64,000 nt of DNA from Bacteroidota bacterium (GTDB taxonomy: Bacteria > Bacteroidota > Bacteroidia > Chitinophagales > Chitinophagaceae), in NCBI GenBank assembly GCA_030706685.1, contig JAUZOA010000004.1:62001-126000 (forward strand). The letters are read 5' to 3'. The translations under genes and the position numbers were made by a program. Numbering within the stretch: position 1 is the first letter of the stretch; each line of letters begins with the position of its first letter. Shown here one piece after another: positions 36,781-46,041 of this stretch. The notes beneath the pieces are model-generated. The model did not search any database, was not told where the DNA came from, and saw only the letters and a program-made list of their open reading frames with translations.

Positions 36781-37995
36781 ATGATCCTGCAAATGGCATG
36801 GCGGAATATCTGGCGCAATAAAATGCGAAGCCTTGTCATCGCTTTATCCGTGGCTATCGGTTTGTTTGCGGGACTTGCGGTATTAGCCTTGCACAAAGGC
36901 ATGCTGAAAAGCCGTGTCAGGACGGTGATTGATGCCGAGGTCAGCCATATACAGCTACATCATCCTTTATTTAAGAAGGATTATGAGCCGCAATTTACTC
37001 TTACAGGTAATGAACAATGGTTGAACGATATCCGTTCATCTGCCCTGGTTAAAGCTGTCACAGCAAGATCTGTTACCCAGGCTATGCTGGCTACAACTGC
37101 CGGCAGTGCCGGCGTACAGGTAAATGGAATTATACCGGGTACAGAGAATGAAGTCTCCCGGCTGGACAAGAAAATGAAAGAGGGAACAGGTTTAAACCCT
37201 CAAAAGAAAAATGAAATAGTAGTGAGCAGGAAGCTGGCGGATAAAATGAAATTGAAAACCGGCTCCAAACTGGTGCTTACTTTCACGGATACTGCCGCCA
37301 ATATAGTATCGGCCGCTTTCCGGGTAACAGGAATTTATCAAACGGAAAATACACCATTGGATGAACGCAACGTATATGTAAAAATAAATGACCTGGATGA
37401 ATTGCTGGGTATCGGTAATGCCTTTCATGAAATAGCGGTGCTGCTGAAGAATGATGACGATTTACTGACAGTGCAAAAGGAGTTACAACAAAAATATCCC
37501 GGGGTGCTTGTTGAATCATGGAAAGAAATTTCACCTGAAACCGAGCTGATGGTAAATACGATGGATTATTATATGTATATCATTATCGGGATCATTATGC
37601 TGGCGCTTGCCTTTGGGATCATCAACACTATGCTGATGGCCATCCTTGAAAGAACAAGAGAGATAGGTATGATGGTAGCGTTGGGGATGAACCGGGTAAA
37701 ATTATTTCTTCTTGTTTTTCTTGAAACTATTTTCCTGACAATGATCGGTACCCCATTTGGTTTGCTTACGACATGGCTCGCGACGGAGTATTTTTATAAG
37801 AGAGGAATAGATACAAGTTCTTTCGCCGGCAAAACCATGAGCAGTTTCGGTTTCAGTAGTATGATCTATCCTGAATTTCCCGCGGAAGAACTGGTAACGG
37901 TCATGCTGATCGTTATACTGACGGCTGTTTTTTCCTGCATTTTCCCGGCAATAAAATCCGGGAGATTGCAACCCGTGGAAGCATTACGAAAATAA
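36781..37995 (+). CDS. FtsX/LolE-like ABC permease (second of pair)
   Basis: A 404-residue permease with the same architecture as its upstream neighbour (MAWRNIWRNKMRSLVIALSVAIGLFAG; INTMLMAILERTREIGMMVALGMNRVKLFLLV). Two different FtsX-type subunits with one ATPase match the LolCDE heterodimer plan. It is separated by 17 bp from the first permease and 10 bp from the ATPase gene. Confidence 0.9.
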   Translation: MILQMAWRNIWRNKMRSLVIALSVAIGLFAGLAVLALHKGMLKSRVRTVIDAEVSHIQLHHPLFKKDYEPQFTLTGNEQWLNDIRSSALVKAVTARSVTQAMLATTAGSAGVQVNGIIPGTENEVSRLDKKMKEGTGLNPQKKNEIVVSRKLADKMKLKTGSKLVLTFTDTAANIVSAAFRVTGIYQTENTPLDERNVYVKINDLDELLGIGNAFHEIAVLLKNDDDLLTVQKELQQKYPGVLVESWKEISPETELMVNTMDYYMYIIIGIIMLALAFGIINTMLMAILERTREIGMMVALGMNRVKLFLLVFLETIFLTMIGTPFGLLTTWLATEYFYKRGIDTSSFAGKTMSSFGFSSMIYPEFPAEELVTVMLIVILTAVFSCIFPAIKSGRLQPVEALRK

Positions 37996-38005
37996 AAAAA
38001 TCATT

Positions 38006-38728
38006 ATGCAAACTGTCATAGATGCACATAACGTAAGCAAAGTATATAACCCGAAAACAATTCCGGTATATGCTGTGAATAATGTTCACCTGCATTTGCA
38101 ACGGGGGGAATTTACAGCGCTGGTGGGTCCGTCAGGTTCCGGTAAAACAACATTGCTGAACCTGATTGGCGGCCTGGATAAGCCCGACAATGGCAGCATT
38201 ATTATTAATGGAGTGGATATCACCGGTCTTTCTGCCAACGAACTAATTGATTTTCGTTTACGCAATATTGGTTTTGTCTTTCAGTCATTCAATTTGATAC
38301 CCGTACTGACGGCAAAGGAAAATGTGGAATTCATTATGCAATTGCAAAAAACGCGCAGGCAGGAACGGGAAAACAGGATAAAGAGTTTATTCAGGCAAAT
38401 AGAGTTGGAAGATAAAATCAATGTAAGACCTTCACAGTTATCCGGCGGGCAACAGCAACGGGTGGCCGTTGCCAGGGCGCTGGCATCCCGGCCGCAATTT
38501 GTACTGGCAGATGAGCCTACTGCCAATCTTGATTCAAAATCCGCGGCAAACCTGCTGGATATAATGACAAAACTGAATAAGGAAGAAAATATCACTTTCC
38601 TGTTTTCTACACATGACCAGCGTGTCATTGAAAGAGCCCGGAGAGTTATCACATTGGTAGACGGGCAAATTGCCAATGACACTGCCAGGGTTTCTACCCT
38701 GCATGAGGTTGCGGGACAAGCAGGATAA
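38006..38728 (+). CDS. LolD-like ABC ATPase
   Basis: A 240-residue ATPase: Walker [55 protein letters not shown] and STHD. It belongs to the MacB/LolD class and lies between the two FtsX permeases and the beta-barrel gene. It is presumably the motor for the LolA-like export module. Confidence 0.93.
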   Translation: MQTVIDAHNVSKVYNPKTIPVYAVNNVHLHLQRGEFTALVGPSGSGKTTLLNLIGGLDKPDNGSIIINGVDITGLSANELIDFRLRNIGFVFQSFNLIPVLTAKENVEFIMQLQKTRRQERENRIKSLFRQIELEDKINVRPSQLSGGQQQRVAVARALASRPQFVLADEPTANLDSKSAANLLDIMTKLNKEENITFLFSTHDQRVIERARRVITLVDGQIANDTARVSTLHEVAGQAG

Positions 38729-38743
38729 ACAGGAATAGTAACC

Positions 38744-39904
38744 ATGAAAGCGGTTTATCCAATAGGACTATTATTATTGTTGCTGCATCCTTGCCATCTA
38801 ATAGCGCAGGATTCTGCCAGGAAGGAACATCCATTAACCCTCAACGGGTATATCAAAAACCTGCAAACCTTTACTTTCAGCAAGGATTTCAAAGATATCA
38901 TCACCGGCAACCTATTGCACAATCGTATCAACCTGAAATGGAAACCCAGGGGCGCGGTTACAGCCGCAGTTGAATTGCGTAACCGGTTATTCTGGGGAGA
39001 GGAATTGAAAGCTACTCCCGGCTTCAAAGACCGGCTTCGCAATGAGAATGAAGTGCTGGATCTGTCAAAGTCATGGATAAACAGTAAGGACCTGCTGCTT
39101 CATACCAATATTGAACGTCTTTGGATTGAATACCGTAAACAAAAATGGAATGTCCGGCTGGGACGGCAGCGAATCAATTGGGGCATCGCTACCATCTGGA
39201 ACCCCAATGACATGTTTAATACTTATAATTTTCTTGATTTTGATTATGAAGAAAGATCCGGGAACGACGCGTTGAAAGCCCAATATTTACTCAATGATTT
39301 TTCCAACCTGGAGATCGCCGCCAATTTATCCTTTAAAAAAAATAAAACAGCTATTGCAGCAAAATATTTTTTAAACAAATGGGGGTATGATATGCAATGG
39401 TTGGCCGGGGCATACCAGGGGAAGATCACTACAGGGATCGGGTGGGCGGGTAATATCGGGAATGCCAGTTTTAAAGGAGAAGGACAATTGTTCATAAACG
39501 GAAAGGATTCCGGTTCTTCTTTTAACGGCACTATGGAATCCGGTTATGTATTTACCAATGGCTGGTACCTCAGTGAAGCTTTCTTGTATTGTAGTGAAGG
39601 GCTGGCCGGCACGGTGAACGACTGGTCAAAAATTGATTTTTCTCCTTCACCGGTTAAACTAATGCCTACACGTTGGAATATTGTACTTACAGGCTCCAAG
39701 GAATTGACTCCCCTGCTGTCGGTAAGGACAAGCCTGGTGTATTCGCCAGGGGTCAATTTATTTATCCTGTTGCCGTCATTCAGCTACAGCCTCGCTGATA
39801 ATTTTACGGCTGATCTCGTATGGCAGTCCTTTTTCGCAAGTCTTGACAACCATTTTGAAGCGGTTAATCACCTCTGCTTCTTAAGGATAAAGTGGAATTT
39901 TTAG
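38744..39904 (+). CDS. Outer-membrane beta-barrel protein associated with the LolA-like exporter
   Basis: A 386-residue protein with signal peptide ending LIAQ. The mature part consists of alternating beta-strands with aromatic girdles and ends in aromatic-rich RIKWNF, as expected for an outer-membrane barrel. The RLGRQRINWGIATIWNPNDMFN segment is typical of DUF1302/capsule-assembly-like porins that accompany LolA-like exporters. It follows the ATPase after 15 bp and completes an inner membrane-periplasm-outer membrane set. Confidence 0.75.
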   Translation: MKAVYPIGLLLLLLHPCHLIAQDSARKEHPLTLNGYIKNLQTFTFSKDFKDIITGNLLHNRINLKWKPRGAVTAAVELRNRLFWGEELKATPGFKDRLRNENEVLDLSKSWINSKDLLLHTNIERLWIEYRKQKWNVRLGRQRINWGIATIWNPNDMFNTYNFLDFDYEERSGNDALKAQYLLNDFSNLEIAANLSFKKNKTAIAAKYFLNKWGYDMQWLAGAYQGKITTGIGWAGNIGNASFKGEGQLFINGKDSGSSFNGTMESGYVFTNGWYLSEAFLYCSEGLAGTVNDWSKIDFSPSPVKLMPTRWNIVLTGSKELTPLLSVRTSLVYSPGVNLFILLPSFSYSLADNFTADLVWQSFFASLDNHFEAVNHLCFLRIKWNF

Positions 39905-39930
39905 GTGGTGATCATAGTTATTCATTTACC

Positions 39931-39973
39931 TGATATCCGTCATAACCTGTTGCGGGTAACAATATTAACTTTT
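39931..39973 (+). promoter_or_regulatory. CRP/FNR-type site plus -7 box for the dodecin operon
   Basis: Palindrome TGATATCCGTCA (39931-39942) and -7-like box TAACTTTT (39966-39973, 5 of 6 fixed positions); spacing 29.5 bp. Confidence 0.65.
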
Positions 39974-40012
39974 CAAAAGGAATAGTATTCTTTAACCAGT
40001 AAATTAAAAGCA

Positions 40013-40240
40013 ATGTCAGTCATAAAAGTCATTGAAATAATGGCCAGCTCGGAAAAAAGCTGGGAAGACGCTGCACAAAGGGCCATTGATGAAGCCGGTA
40101 AAACGCTGGATCATATCCGCTCTATTTATGTACAGGACCACAGCGCTTTAATAAAAAATAATAAGATCGCAGAGTACAGGATCACGGGTAAGATCAGTTT
40201 TGAAATTGAAAATTCCGATAAGAAACGATCTAAAAAGTAA
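40013..40240 (+). CDS. Dodecin (flavin-storage protein)
   Basis: A 75-residue protein with the dodecin pattern VIKVIEIMASSEKSWEDAAQRAIDEAGKTLDHIRSI and a second strand YRITGKISFEIE. Dodecins form dodecamers that bind and protect flavins. A lysine-rich tail (DKKRSKK) closes it. It is first in a unit with DUF2267 and a P-type ATPase, 5 bp before the former. Confidence 0.9.
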   Translation: MSVIKVIEIMASSEKSWEDAAQRAIDEAGKTLDHIRSIYVQDHSALIKNNKIAEYRITGKISFEIENSDKKRSKK

Positions 40241-40245
40241 AGAGT

Positions 40246-40704
40246 ATGTCACTCGACTTTGAAAAATACGCGGCAAAAGGAAATAAGTTTGTTAAGTTGG
40301 TTGAAGATGAACTACAGGTGCCAAAGGATAAAGCGGGCCGTATAATCAGGGCTGTTCTTCATGCTTTGCGGAATCGTTTGAGTCATGAAGACTCTTTCCG
40401 GTTATTGGCACAGCTTCCTTTAGCCCTGAAGGGCATTTATGTTGATGGATGGAAATTTGATAAAGATTTTACCCGTATCAGCCACGGCAATGATTTCCTT
40501 GATGAAGTCAGGAAAGAAGACTGGGAACAGGCAAGCTATGATTTTGGAAATAACCGGAATGCGCAAAAAGCCATTGCAGCCGTATTTAAGGCGATGAGTT
40601 ATTTTGTGAATAAGGGAGAATTTGAGAATATAATGGCCTCTTTACCCGGGGAGATAAAACAATTTGAAAAGAGAGTTTGGAAGAGCAAAGAGACAGTATT
40701 ATAG
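40246..40704 (+). CDS. DUF2267 protein
   Basis: A 152-residue helical protein with family segments FVKLVEDELQVPKDKAGRIIRAVLHALRNRLSHEDSFRLLAQLPLALKGIYVDGW. DUF2267 proteins are soluble, often found with stress genes, and have no assigned role. Here it sits between dodecin and the P-type ATPase. Confidence 0.88.
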   Translation: MSLDFEKYAAKGNKFVKLVEDELQVPKDKAGRIIRAVLHALRNRLSHEDSFRLLAQLPLALKGIYVDGWKFDKDFTRISHGNDFLDEVRKEDWEQASYDFGNNRNAQKAIAAVFKAMSYFVNKGEFENIMASLPGEIKQFEKRVWKSKETVL

Positions 40705-40736
40705 AATTTGGCGGAACTAAATTATCCAATCATAGG

Positions 40737-43244
40737 ATGCCAGGAAAAGTAAGTGAGTTAGTCAATATCCAGGGCTTATCAGCGCAGCAAATTCCATTAC
40801 TGCAAAAGCAGTACGGGAAAAATATTTTCCATTCAGTTGCGCAACACCGGTTTTTACATATTGTATGGGATGTGGTGCGTGAACCTATGTTTGTCCTGCT
40901 GCTTATTGCTTGTTCCCTGTATTTTATTCTTGGAAATATCAGTGAAGGCATTATGATGGCTGTAGCGATGGCCGTAGTGACGGCCATCTCCCTTTACCAG
41001 GAAGTAAAAAGCTCCCGCGCACTGGAAGCTCTGAAGCAGTTTACAGAGCCAAAAGTAACAGTGATAAGAGATGGAAAAGAACAGGTGATCAGTAATGAAG
41101 AATTAGTGCCCGGGGACATTATGTTGCTGGAAGAGGGCAGGAGGATACCGGCAGATGCCATCGTATTGCAGGCAAATGACCTGAGCATTAACGAGTCTAT
41201 TATCAGCGGTGAATCATTACCGGTGGACAAACATGAAACAGAAGGGCAGAACCTGTTGTACCAGGGATCTACGATCAATAGCGGAAAATGTATCGCAAGA
41301 GTCAGCACTACCGGTGACAATACTATTCTGGGTAAGATAGGGAAAGCTATCACTGTTTACAATCCATCCAAAACATTGCTCCAGGTACAGATAAACAAAT
41401 TTGTAAGGAGGCTCGCCTTATTTGGATTGATGGGTTTTTTTATTATTCTCCTGGTCAATTACCTGCATTATCGCGAGTTTGCCACCAGTTTATTATTTGC
41501 GCTTACCCTCGCCATGTCGGCTGTACCGGAAGAGATCCCGGTTGCTTTTTCTTCTTTCATGGCCCTTGGCGCTTACAAAATGAGCAAGTTTGGGATTATT
41601 TCCCGACAACCACAGATCATCGAGAACCTTGGAGCGGTAACGGTGCTATGCCTTGACAAAACAGGAACAATCACGGAAAATAAAATGCGGTTGAAAACAA
41701 TCTATGATTACCGTGAGGATAGCCTGATGGAGGTTGATGGTAGGGTAAAACCGGAACAGGAGAATGTGTTATTGTATGGAACGCTGGCCAGCGAATCCAA
41801 CCCATTTGACCCGATGGAAAAAGCCATCCACGAGGGGTATAATTCGCATACAGATGGAAAAGCCCTTGAAAAATTTAAAATGATTTATGAATATCCTCTC
41901 GAAGGCCGGCCACCTATGATGACACATGTTTATAAGTCAAATAATACAACGATTGCGACCTGCAAAGGAGGCGCAGAAAGAATCCTGACTGTTTGCAAAC
42001 TGACCGGCAATATTAAAACGAAAATTATTCAATATGTTCATAATCTTGCCGCGAAAGGTTATCGTGTGTTAGGTGTTGCCAGCGCCGTTCATGACGGGAG
42101 AGAATTGCCTGCGGAGCAGGACGACTTTGACTGGCAATTTGAGGGGCTGCTGGCTTTATACGATCCACCCAAAAAGAATATCCCCGCTGTCTTAAAAAAA
42201 ATTTATGACGCGAAAATCGATGTGAAATTACTGACCGGTGATTACCCCGAAACTGCCATGAACATTGCCAGGCAGGTTGAAATGCTCAATCCTTTAAATT
42301 GCCGGACAGGGGAAGAAGTGATGAACATGGATGAGGCTGAATTACAAACTACCGTTAAAACCACTAATATTTTTGCCCGGATGTTCCCCGACGCGAAAGT
42401 AAAGGTCATCAGAGCTATCCAGGCCAATAATGAAATTGTTGCTATGACGGGTGACGGTGTCAATGATGGACCCGCATTGAAAATATCCGATATTGGCATT
42501 GCTATGGGAAATAAAGGCACGGAGACAGCGCGCCAGGCCGCCGATTTAATTCTTACCGACGATAATCTCGAAAAGGTAGTTACTGCCGTCAGTGAAGGAA
42601 GAAAAATATTTAATAACCTGATCAAAGCTGTCCGGTATATCATCGCTATCCATATCCCGATTATTCTTACGGCATCATTACCCGTGGTGCTGAACTGGCA
42701 TTTTCCCAACATCTTCACCCCGATCCACGTTATTTTCCTGGAACTGATTATGGCGCCTACCTGCTCCATCTTTTTTGAGAGAGAGCCGGTAGAAGAAAGC
42801 ATTATGCTGGCAGAGCCAAGAAGCCGTGCAACCGGCCTTTTCACTTTTGATGAATTTCTCATTGGGATCATTCAGGGGCTGCTGATTACTGCCGGTGTAT
42901 TGATACTTTATTATTTTTTCATGAATGCCGGGCGCAGTATCGAAGAAACCAGGGCCATTGTCTTTACCACACTGATTTTAAGTAATGTCTTTCTCACTTT
43001 TGCCAGCCGTTCATTTACTAAAACTATGTACTACACCAGTCGTTATAAAAATACCCTGGCGCCCATAGTACTTATTATTTCGGCTATTTTTCTCATTCTT
43101 TTGCATTTTGTTCCCGCGATCCGCAACCTCTTCCAGCTCGCTCCTGTTACTTCCCTTGAATTCTGGATATGCTTTTCTACAGCTTTTGTCAGCGTTATGT
43201 GGTTCGAAGTGTATAAAATGGACCTTTGGAAAAGAGGTATTTAG
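40737..43244 (+). CDS. P-type cation-transporting ATPase (P2-like)
   Basis: An 835-residue ATPase from the ATG at 40737; a TTG at 40677 would overlap the DUF2267 gene and is less likely. Motifs: N-terminal cation-ATPase domain, SGESLP (actuator), D307 in CLDKTGT, LTGDYPETAM, TGDGVNDGPALK. The M4 motif is PEEIP, and M6 reads FLELIMAPTCSIFFE. No heavy-metal domain or CPC motif, so a Ca2+-, Mg2+- or monovalent-cation-type pump is more likely than a copper or zinc pump. CtpF, a P2-type ATPase, is in the mycobacterial DosR regulon. Co-transcribed with dodecin and DUF2267. Confidence 0.9.
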   Translation: MPGKVSELVNIQGLSAQQIPLLQKQYGKNIFHSVAQHRFLHIVWDVVREPMFVLLLIACSLYFILGNISEGIMMAVAMAVVTAISLYQEVKSSRALEALKQFTEPKVTVIRDGKEQVISNEELVPGDIMLLEEGRRIPADAIVLQANDLSINESIISGESLPVDKHETEGQNLLYQGSTINSGKCIARVSTTGDNTILGKIGKAITVYNPSKTLLQVQINKFVRRLALFGLMGFFIILLVNYLHYREFATSLLFALTLAMSAVPEEIPVAFSSFMALGAYKMSKFGIISRQPQIIENLGAVTVLCLDKTGTITENKMRLKTIYDYREDSLMEVDGRVKPEQENVLLYGTLASESNPFDPMEKAIHEGYNSHTDGKALEKFKMIYEYPLEGRPPMMTHVYKSNNTTIATCKGGAERILTVCKLTGNIKTKIIQYVHNLAAKGYRVLGVASAVHDGRELPAEQDDFDWQFEGLLALYDPPKKNIPAVLKKIYDAKIDVKLLTGDYPETAMNIARQVEMLNPLNCRTGEEVMNMDEAELQTTVKTTNIFARMFPDAKVKVIRAIQANNEIVAMTGDGVNDGPALKISDIGIAMGNKGTETARQAADLILTDDNLEKVVTAVSEGRKIFNNLIKAVRYIIAIHIPIILTASLPVVLNWHFPNIFTPIHVIFLELIMAPTCSIFFEREPVEESIMLAEPRSRATGLFTFDEFLIGIIQGLLITAGVLILYYFFMNAGRSIEETRAIVFTTLILSNVFLTFASRSFTKTMYYTSRYKNTLAPIVLIISAIFLILLHFVPAIRNLFQLAPVTSLEFWICFSTAFVSVMWFEVYKMDLWKRGI

Positions 43245-43254
43245 CCATTTTTCC

Positions 43255-43319
43255 TGATAAGAATCAAGGGGACTGGTGACAGGCTTCAGCAATTATGGCA
43301 GGAATAATCGTAATATTTG
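43255..43319 (+). promoter_or_regulatory. Tandem CRP/FNR-type sites and -7 box for MCE operon 2
   Basis: TGATAAGAATCA (43255-43266; centre 51.5 bp before the box) and TGACAGGCTTCA (43277-43288; 29.5 bp before the box; one deviation) precede AATATTTG (43312-43319, 5 of 6 fixed positions). The two operators are 22 bp apart, about two helical turns. Confidence 0.7.
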
Positions 43320-43332
43320 ATTACGCTTATTA

Positions 43333-44109
43333 ATGAATATGGTACTCTCCAAAACATGGCAAAACTTTTTCCGGGAAACCGGCGAGATGTCCAGGTTTAC
43401 GTGGCGGTTTTTTGCGCATGGCTTTAAGCCCCGTTATGAGTTTGCTGAATTTTTCAGGCAATGTTTTCTTATAGGATATAAATCGCTTCCGCTGATCGGT
43501 CTTACAGGTTTTATCCTTGGCCTTGTACTTACTTTGCAACTACGACCTTCCTTAATTGATTATGGTGTAGAAAGCCAGTTGCCGGCGATGGTGGGCATTG
43601 CTATTGTTCGGGAAATCGGACCCGTCATTACAGCTTTGATCTTTGCGGGAAAGATTGGCAGCAGTATCGGAGCTGAACTGGGAAGTATGAAGGTAACGGA
43701 ACAAATTGACGCGATGGAAGTGAGCGGCACAAACCCTTTCAAATACCTGGTGGTAACAAGAGTCCTGGCCGCTACGCTGATGCTCCCGGTATTAGTGATA
43801 CTTAGCGATGGTATTTCTCTCTATGGTTCTTATTTGGGTGTAAATATCCGGGGAATAACCAGCTTTAACCTGTTCTTTAAACAAGTGTTTGATGCGCTTA
43901 GTTTCAGTGATCTATCACCCGCTTTTATCAAAACTTTTTTCTTTGGCTTTGCTGTTGGGATGATAGGGTGTTATAAAGGGTATAATTCACAAAAAGGAAC
44001 TGAGGGAGTAGGACGGTCAGCGAATTCGGCCGTAGTAGTAAGTTCATTACTGATATTTATAATTGACCTGGTGGTGGTGCAGGTAACAGATATTCTTGGG
44101 TTAAATTAA
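43333..44109 (+). CDS. mlaE: MlaE-family ABC permease (MCE transport system 2)
   Basis: A 258-residue permease, paralogue of the one at 28.7 kb: ALIFAGKIGSSIGAELGSMKVTEQIDAMEVSG and CYKGYNSQKGTEGVGRSAN. About five membrane helices. It starts a separate operon with its own tandem-site promoter and is followed by mlaF after 2 bp. Confidence 0.92.
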   Translation: MNMVLSKTWQNFFRETGEMSRFTWRFFAHGFKPRYEFAEFFRQCFLIGYKSLPLIGLTGFILGLVLTLQLRPSLIDYGVESQLPAMVGIAIVREIGPVITALIFAGKIGSSIGAELGSMKVTEQIDAMEVSGTNPFKYLVVTRVLAATLMLPVLVILSDGISLYGSYLGVNIRGITSFNLFFKQVFDALSFSDLSPAFIKTFFFGFAVGMIGCYKGYNSQKGTEGVGRSANSAVVVSSLLIFIIDLVVVQVTDILGLN

Positions 44110-44111
44110 AG

Positions 44112-44894
44112 ATGACAATGCAGGCAGAACAGGAAACGATACCATTCATACAACGTGTGACAGCACAACAACCGGTGATCTCCATTCATCATTTATATAA
44201 ATCATTCGGTACAAATGCCGTATTGATCGATCTTAATTTCCTGTTGAATAAAGGCGAGAATGTGGCGGTACTCGGGAAATCAGGTTCCGGCAAATCTGTT
44301 ATGATAAAATGTATTATTGGCTTACTGAGACCTGACAGCGGGGAAATAAATGTACTGGGTAAAGAGGTAACTACACTCAACCAGGAAGAACTGGATCGTA
44401 TCAGGGTAAGAGTGGGTTTTCTTTTTCAAAGCAACGCATTGTATGATTCGATGACCGTAAGAGAAAACCTGGAATTCCCGCTCCGGAGACATTGGATCCA
44501 GATTACACCGGCTGAATCAAACGAAAAAGTAATGGATGCACTGACCAATGTGGGATTGGCACATACCGTTGATATGATGCCCGCCGAGCTTTCCGGTGGT
44601 ATGCGAAAAAGAATCGCGCTGGCACGTACCCTGATCCTGAACCCGGATATCATGCTGTATGATGAACCGACAACGGGATTGGATCCAATAACCGGCAGGG
44701 AGATCAGCCAATTGATGGCTGAGCTTGGAGAAAAATACAATACTTCTTCTGTGATCATTTCGCATGATATGAATTGTATCCGTACTACGGCCGACAGGGT
44801 AGTGATGCTGATAGACGGCCGCTGCTATACAGAAGGCAAGTATGAAGAACTGAAGAAAAGTAATGACCCCAACGTCAAACAATTTTTTGAATAA
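44112..44894 (+). CDS. mlaF: MlaF-type ABC ATPase (MCE transport system 2)
   Basis: A 260-residue ATPase: Walker A GKSGSGKSVM, FLFQSNALYDSMTVRENLEF, LSGGMRKRIALARTL, MLYDEPTTGLDP. The N-terminal 25 residues extend beyond the first system's ATPase. It overlaps the mlaD start by one base. Confidence 0.93.
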   Translation: MTMQAEQETIPFIQRVTAQQPVISIHHLYKSFGTNAVLIDLNFLLNKGENVAVLGKSGSGKSVMIKCIIGLLRPDSGEINVLGKEVTTLNQEELDRIRVRVGFLFQSNALYDSMTVRENLEFPLRRHWIQITPAESNEKVMDALTNVGLAHTVDMMPAELSGGMRKRIALARTLILNPDIMLYDEPTTGLDPITGREISQLMAELGEKYNTSSVIISHDMNCIRTTADRVVMLIDGRCYTEGKYEELKKSNDPNVKQFFE

Positions 44895-45907
44895 TGGCAA
44901 AACGCACTTTCAACAATATTAAACTTGGCATATTTGTACTGGCAGGGCTGGTGTTATTGATCTTTGCCTTGTACATGATCGGCAGGGATGCCAACCTGTT
45001 CGGGAGCAATTTCGTACTGAAAGCGAGATTTGAAAATGTACAGGGCTTAACTGCCGGAAACAATATCCGTTATGCCGGGATACAGGTGGGCACTGTAAGA
45101 AGAGTAAAGATACTCAATGATACACTGATAGAAGTGACCCTGCTGATCGAGGAAAGGATGAAGCCATTTATTCATAAAAACGATATAGTAAGTATCGGTA
45201 CAGACGGTTTGATGGGGAATAAGCTGATTAATATTGTACCGGCTAAGGATGGATCTCCACCGGTAAAGGAAGATGATATATTGGCAACTAAAAAGACCGT
45301 CGGCACCGAAGAAATGATGGAAACATTGAATAAGACCAATCTCAATCTTGTATTGATTTCGGAGGATATTAAGAATACAATCAGGCGGATCAATAGCAGT
45401 AATGCTTTGTGGAAAATATTGGATGAACCCACATTGCCGGATAACCTGAGAACATCCATGGCAAATATCCAAAAAACCACGGCGGAGGCCAATGAAGTGG
45501 TAATAGGCCTGCATAGCATAATTAATGATGTAAAAAACGGGAAAGGTTCGCTGGGCGCGATACTCACAGATACAAGTATTGCCTCTAACCTGAACGATGC
45601 GGTAGCCAAAATACAAAGGGTGGGGGATAACGCCAACCAACTGGCCGATGAATTGACCAATTTGACCCGGCAGGTAAAACAGGATGTCAATAACGGGAAA
45701 GGAACAGTAAATGCCTTGCTGAAAGATTCATCCCTGGTGATAAAACTGAATAGCAGCCTTGTCAATATTGAACAGGGAACGGCGGGATTTAACCAGGTTA
45801 TGGAAGCGCTGAAGCACAATTTTTTATTGCGGGGCTATTTCCGCAAGCTGGAAAAAGAAAAGAAAAAAGAGGAAGCATCCATCAATAAAACGGTTTCCAT
45901 GCCATGA
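44894..45907 (+). CDS. mlaD: MlaD-type MCE-domain protein (system 2)
   Basis: A 337-residue protein: anchor LGIFVLAGLVLLIFALYMIG, MCE domain (about 38-120; QGLTAGNNIRYAGIQVGTVRR, GTDGLMGNKLINIVP) and a long helical tail. C-terminus ALKHNFLLRGYFRK followed by a Lys/Glu stretch, almost identical to that of system 1. No MlaC or MlaB homologue is adjacent, as is common outside proteobacteria. Confidence 0.9.
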   Translation: MAKRTFNNIKLGIFVLAGLVLLIFALYMIGRDANLFGSNFVLKARFENVQGLTAGNNIRYAGIQVGTVRRVKILNDTLIEVTLLIEERMKPFIHKNDIVSIGTDGLMGNKLINIVPAKDGSPPVKEDDILATKKTVGTEEMMETLNKTNLNLVLISEDIKNTIRRINSSNALWKILDEPTLPDNLRTSMANIQKTTAEANEVVIGLHSIINDVKNGKGSLGAILTDTSIASNLNDAVAKIQRVGDNANQLADELTNLTRQVKQDVNNGKGTVNALLKDSSLVIKLNSSLVNIEQGTAGFNQVMEALKHNFLLRGYFRKLEKEKKKEEASINKTVSMP

Positions 45908-45984
45908 GAAGACTTGCACGGGGAAGGCATTTTTTGGGTAAGCGTATACTTAACAACATCCGAAAGTACGATCATTATAAAACC

Positions 45985-46027
45985 TGACTGCCATCATTCC
46001 ACGATAGCAGGATTCTTGGTAGCTTGG
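45985..46027 (+). promoter_or_regulatory. CRP/FNR-type site plus -7 box for the holin-like gene
   Basis: Palindrome TGACTGCCATCA (45985-45996) and -7-like box TAGCTTGG (46020-46027, 5 of 6 fixed positions); spacing 29.5 bp. The position of the box rules out a TTG start at 46024. Confidence 0.6.
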
Positions 46028-46041
46028 ACAAATTTTATTTT

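Noticed and set aside
40677-40736. TTG start for the P-type ATPase
   Set aside because: It would overlap the DUF2267 gene; the ATG at 40737 fits the conserved N-terminus.
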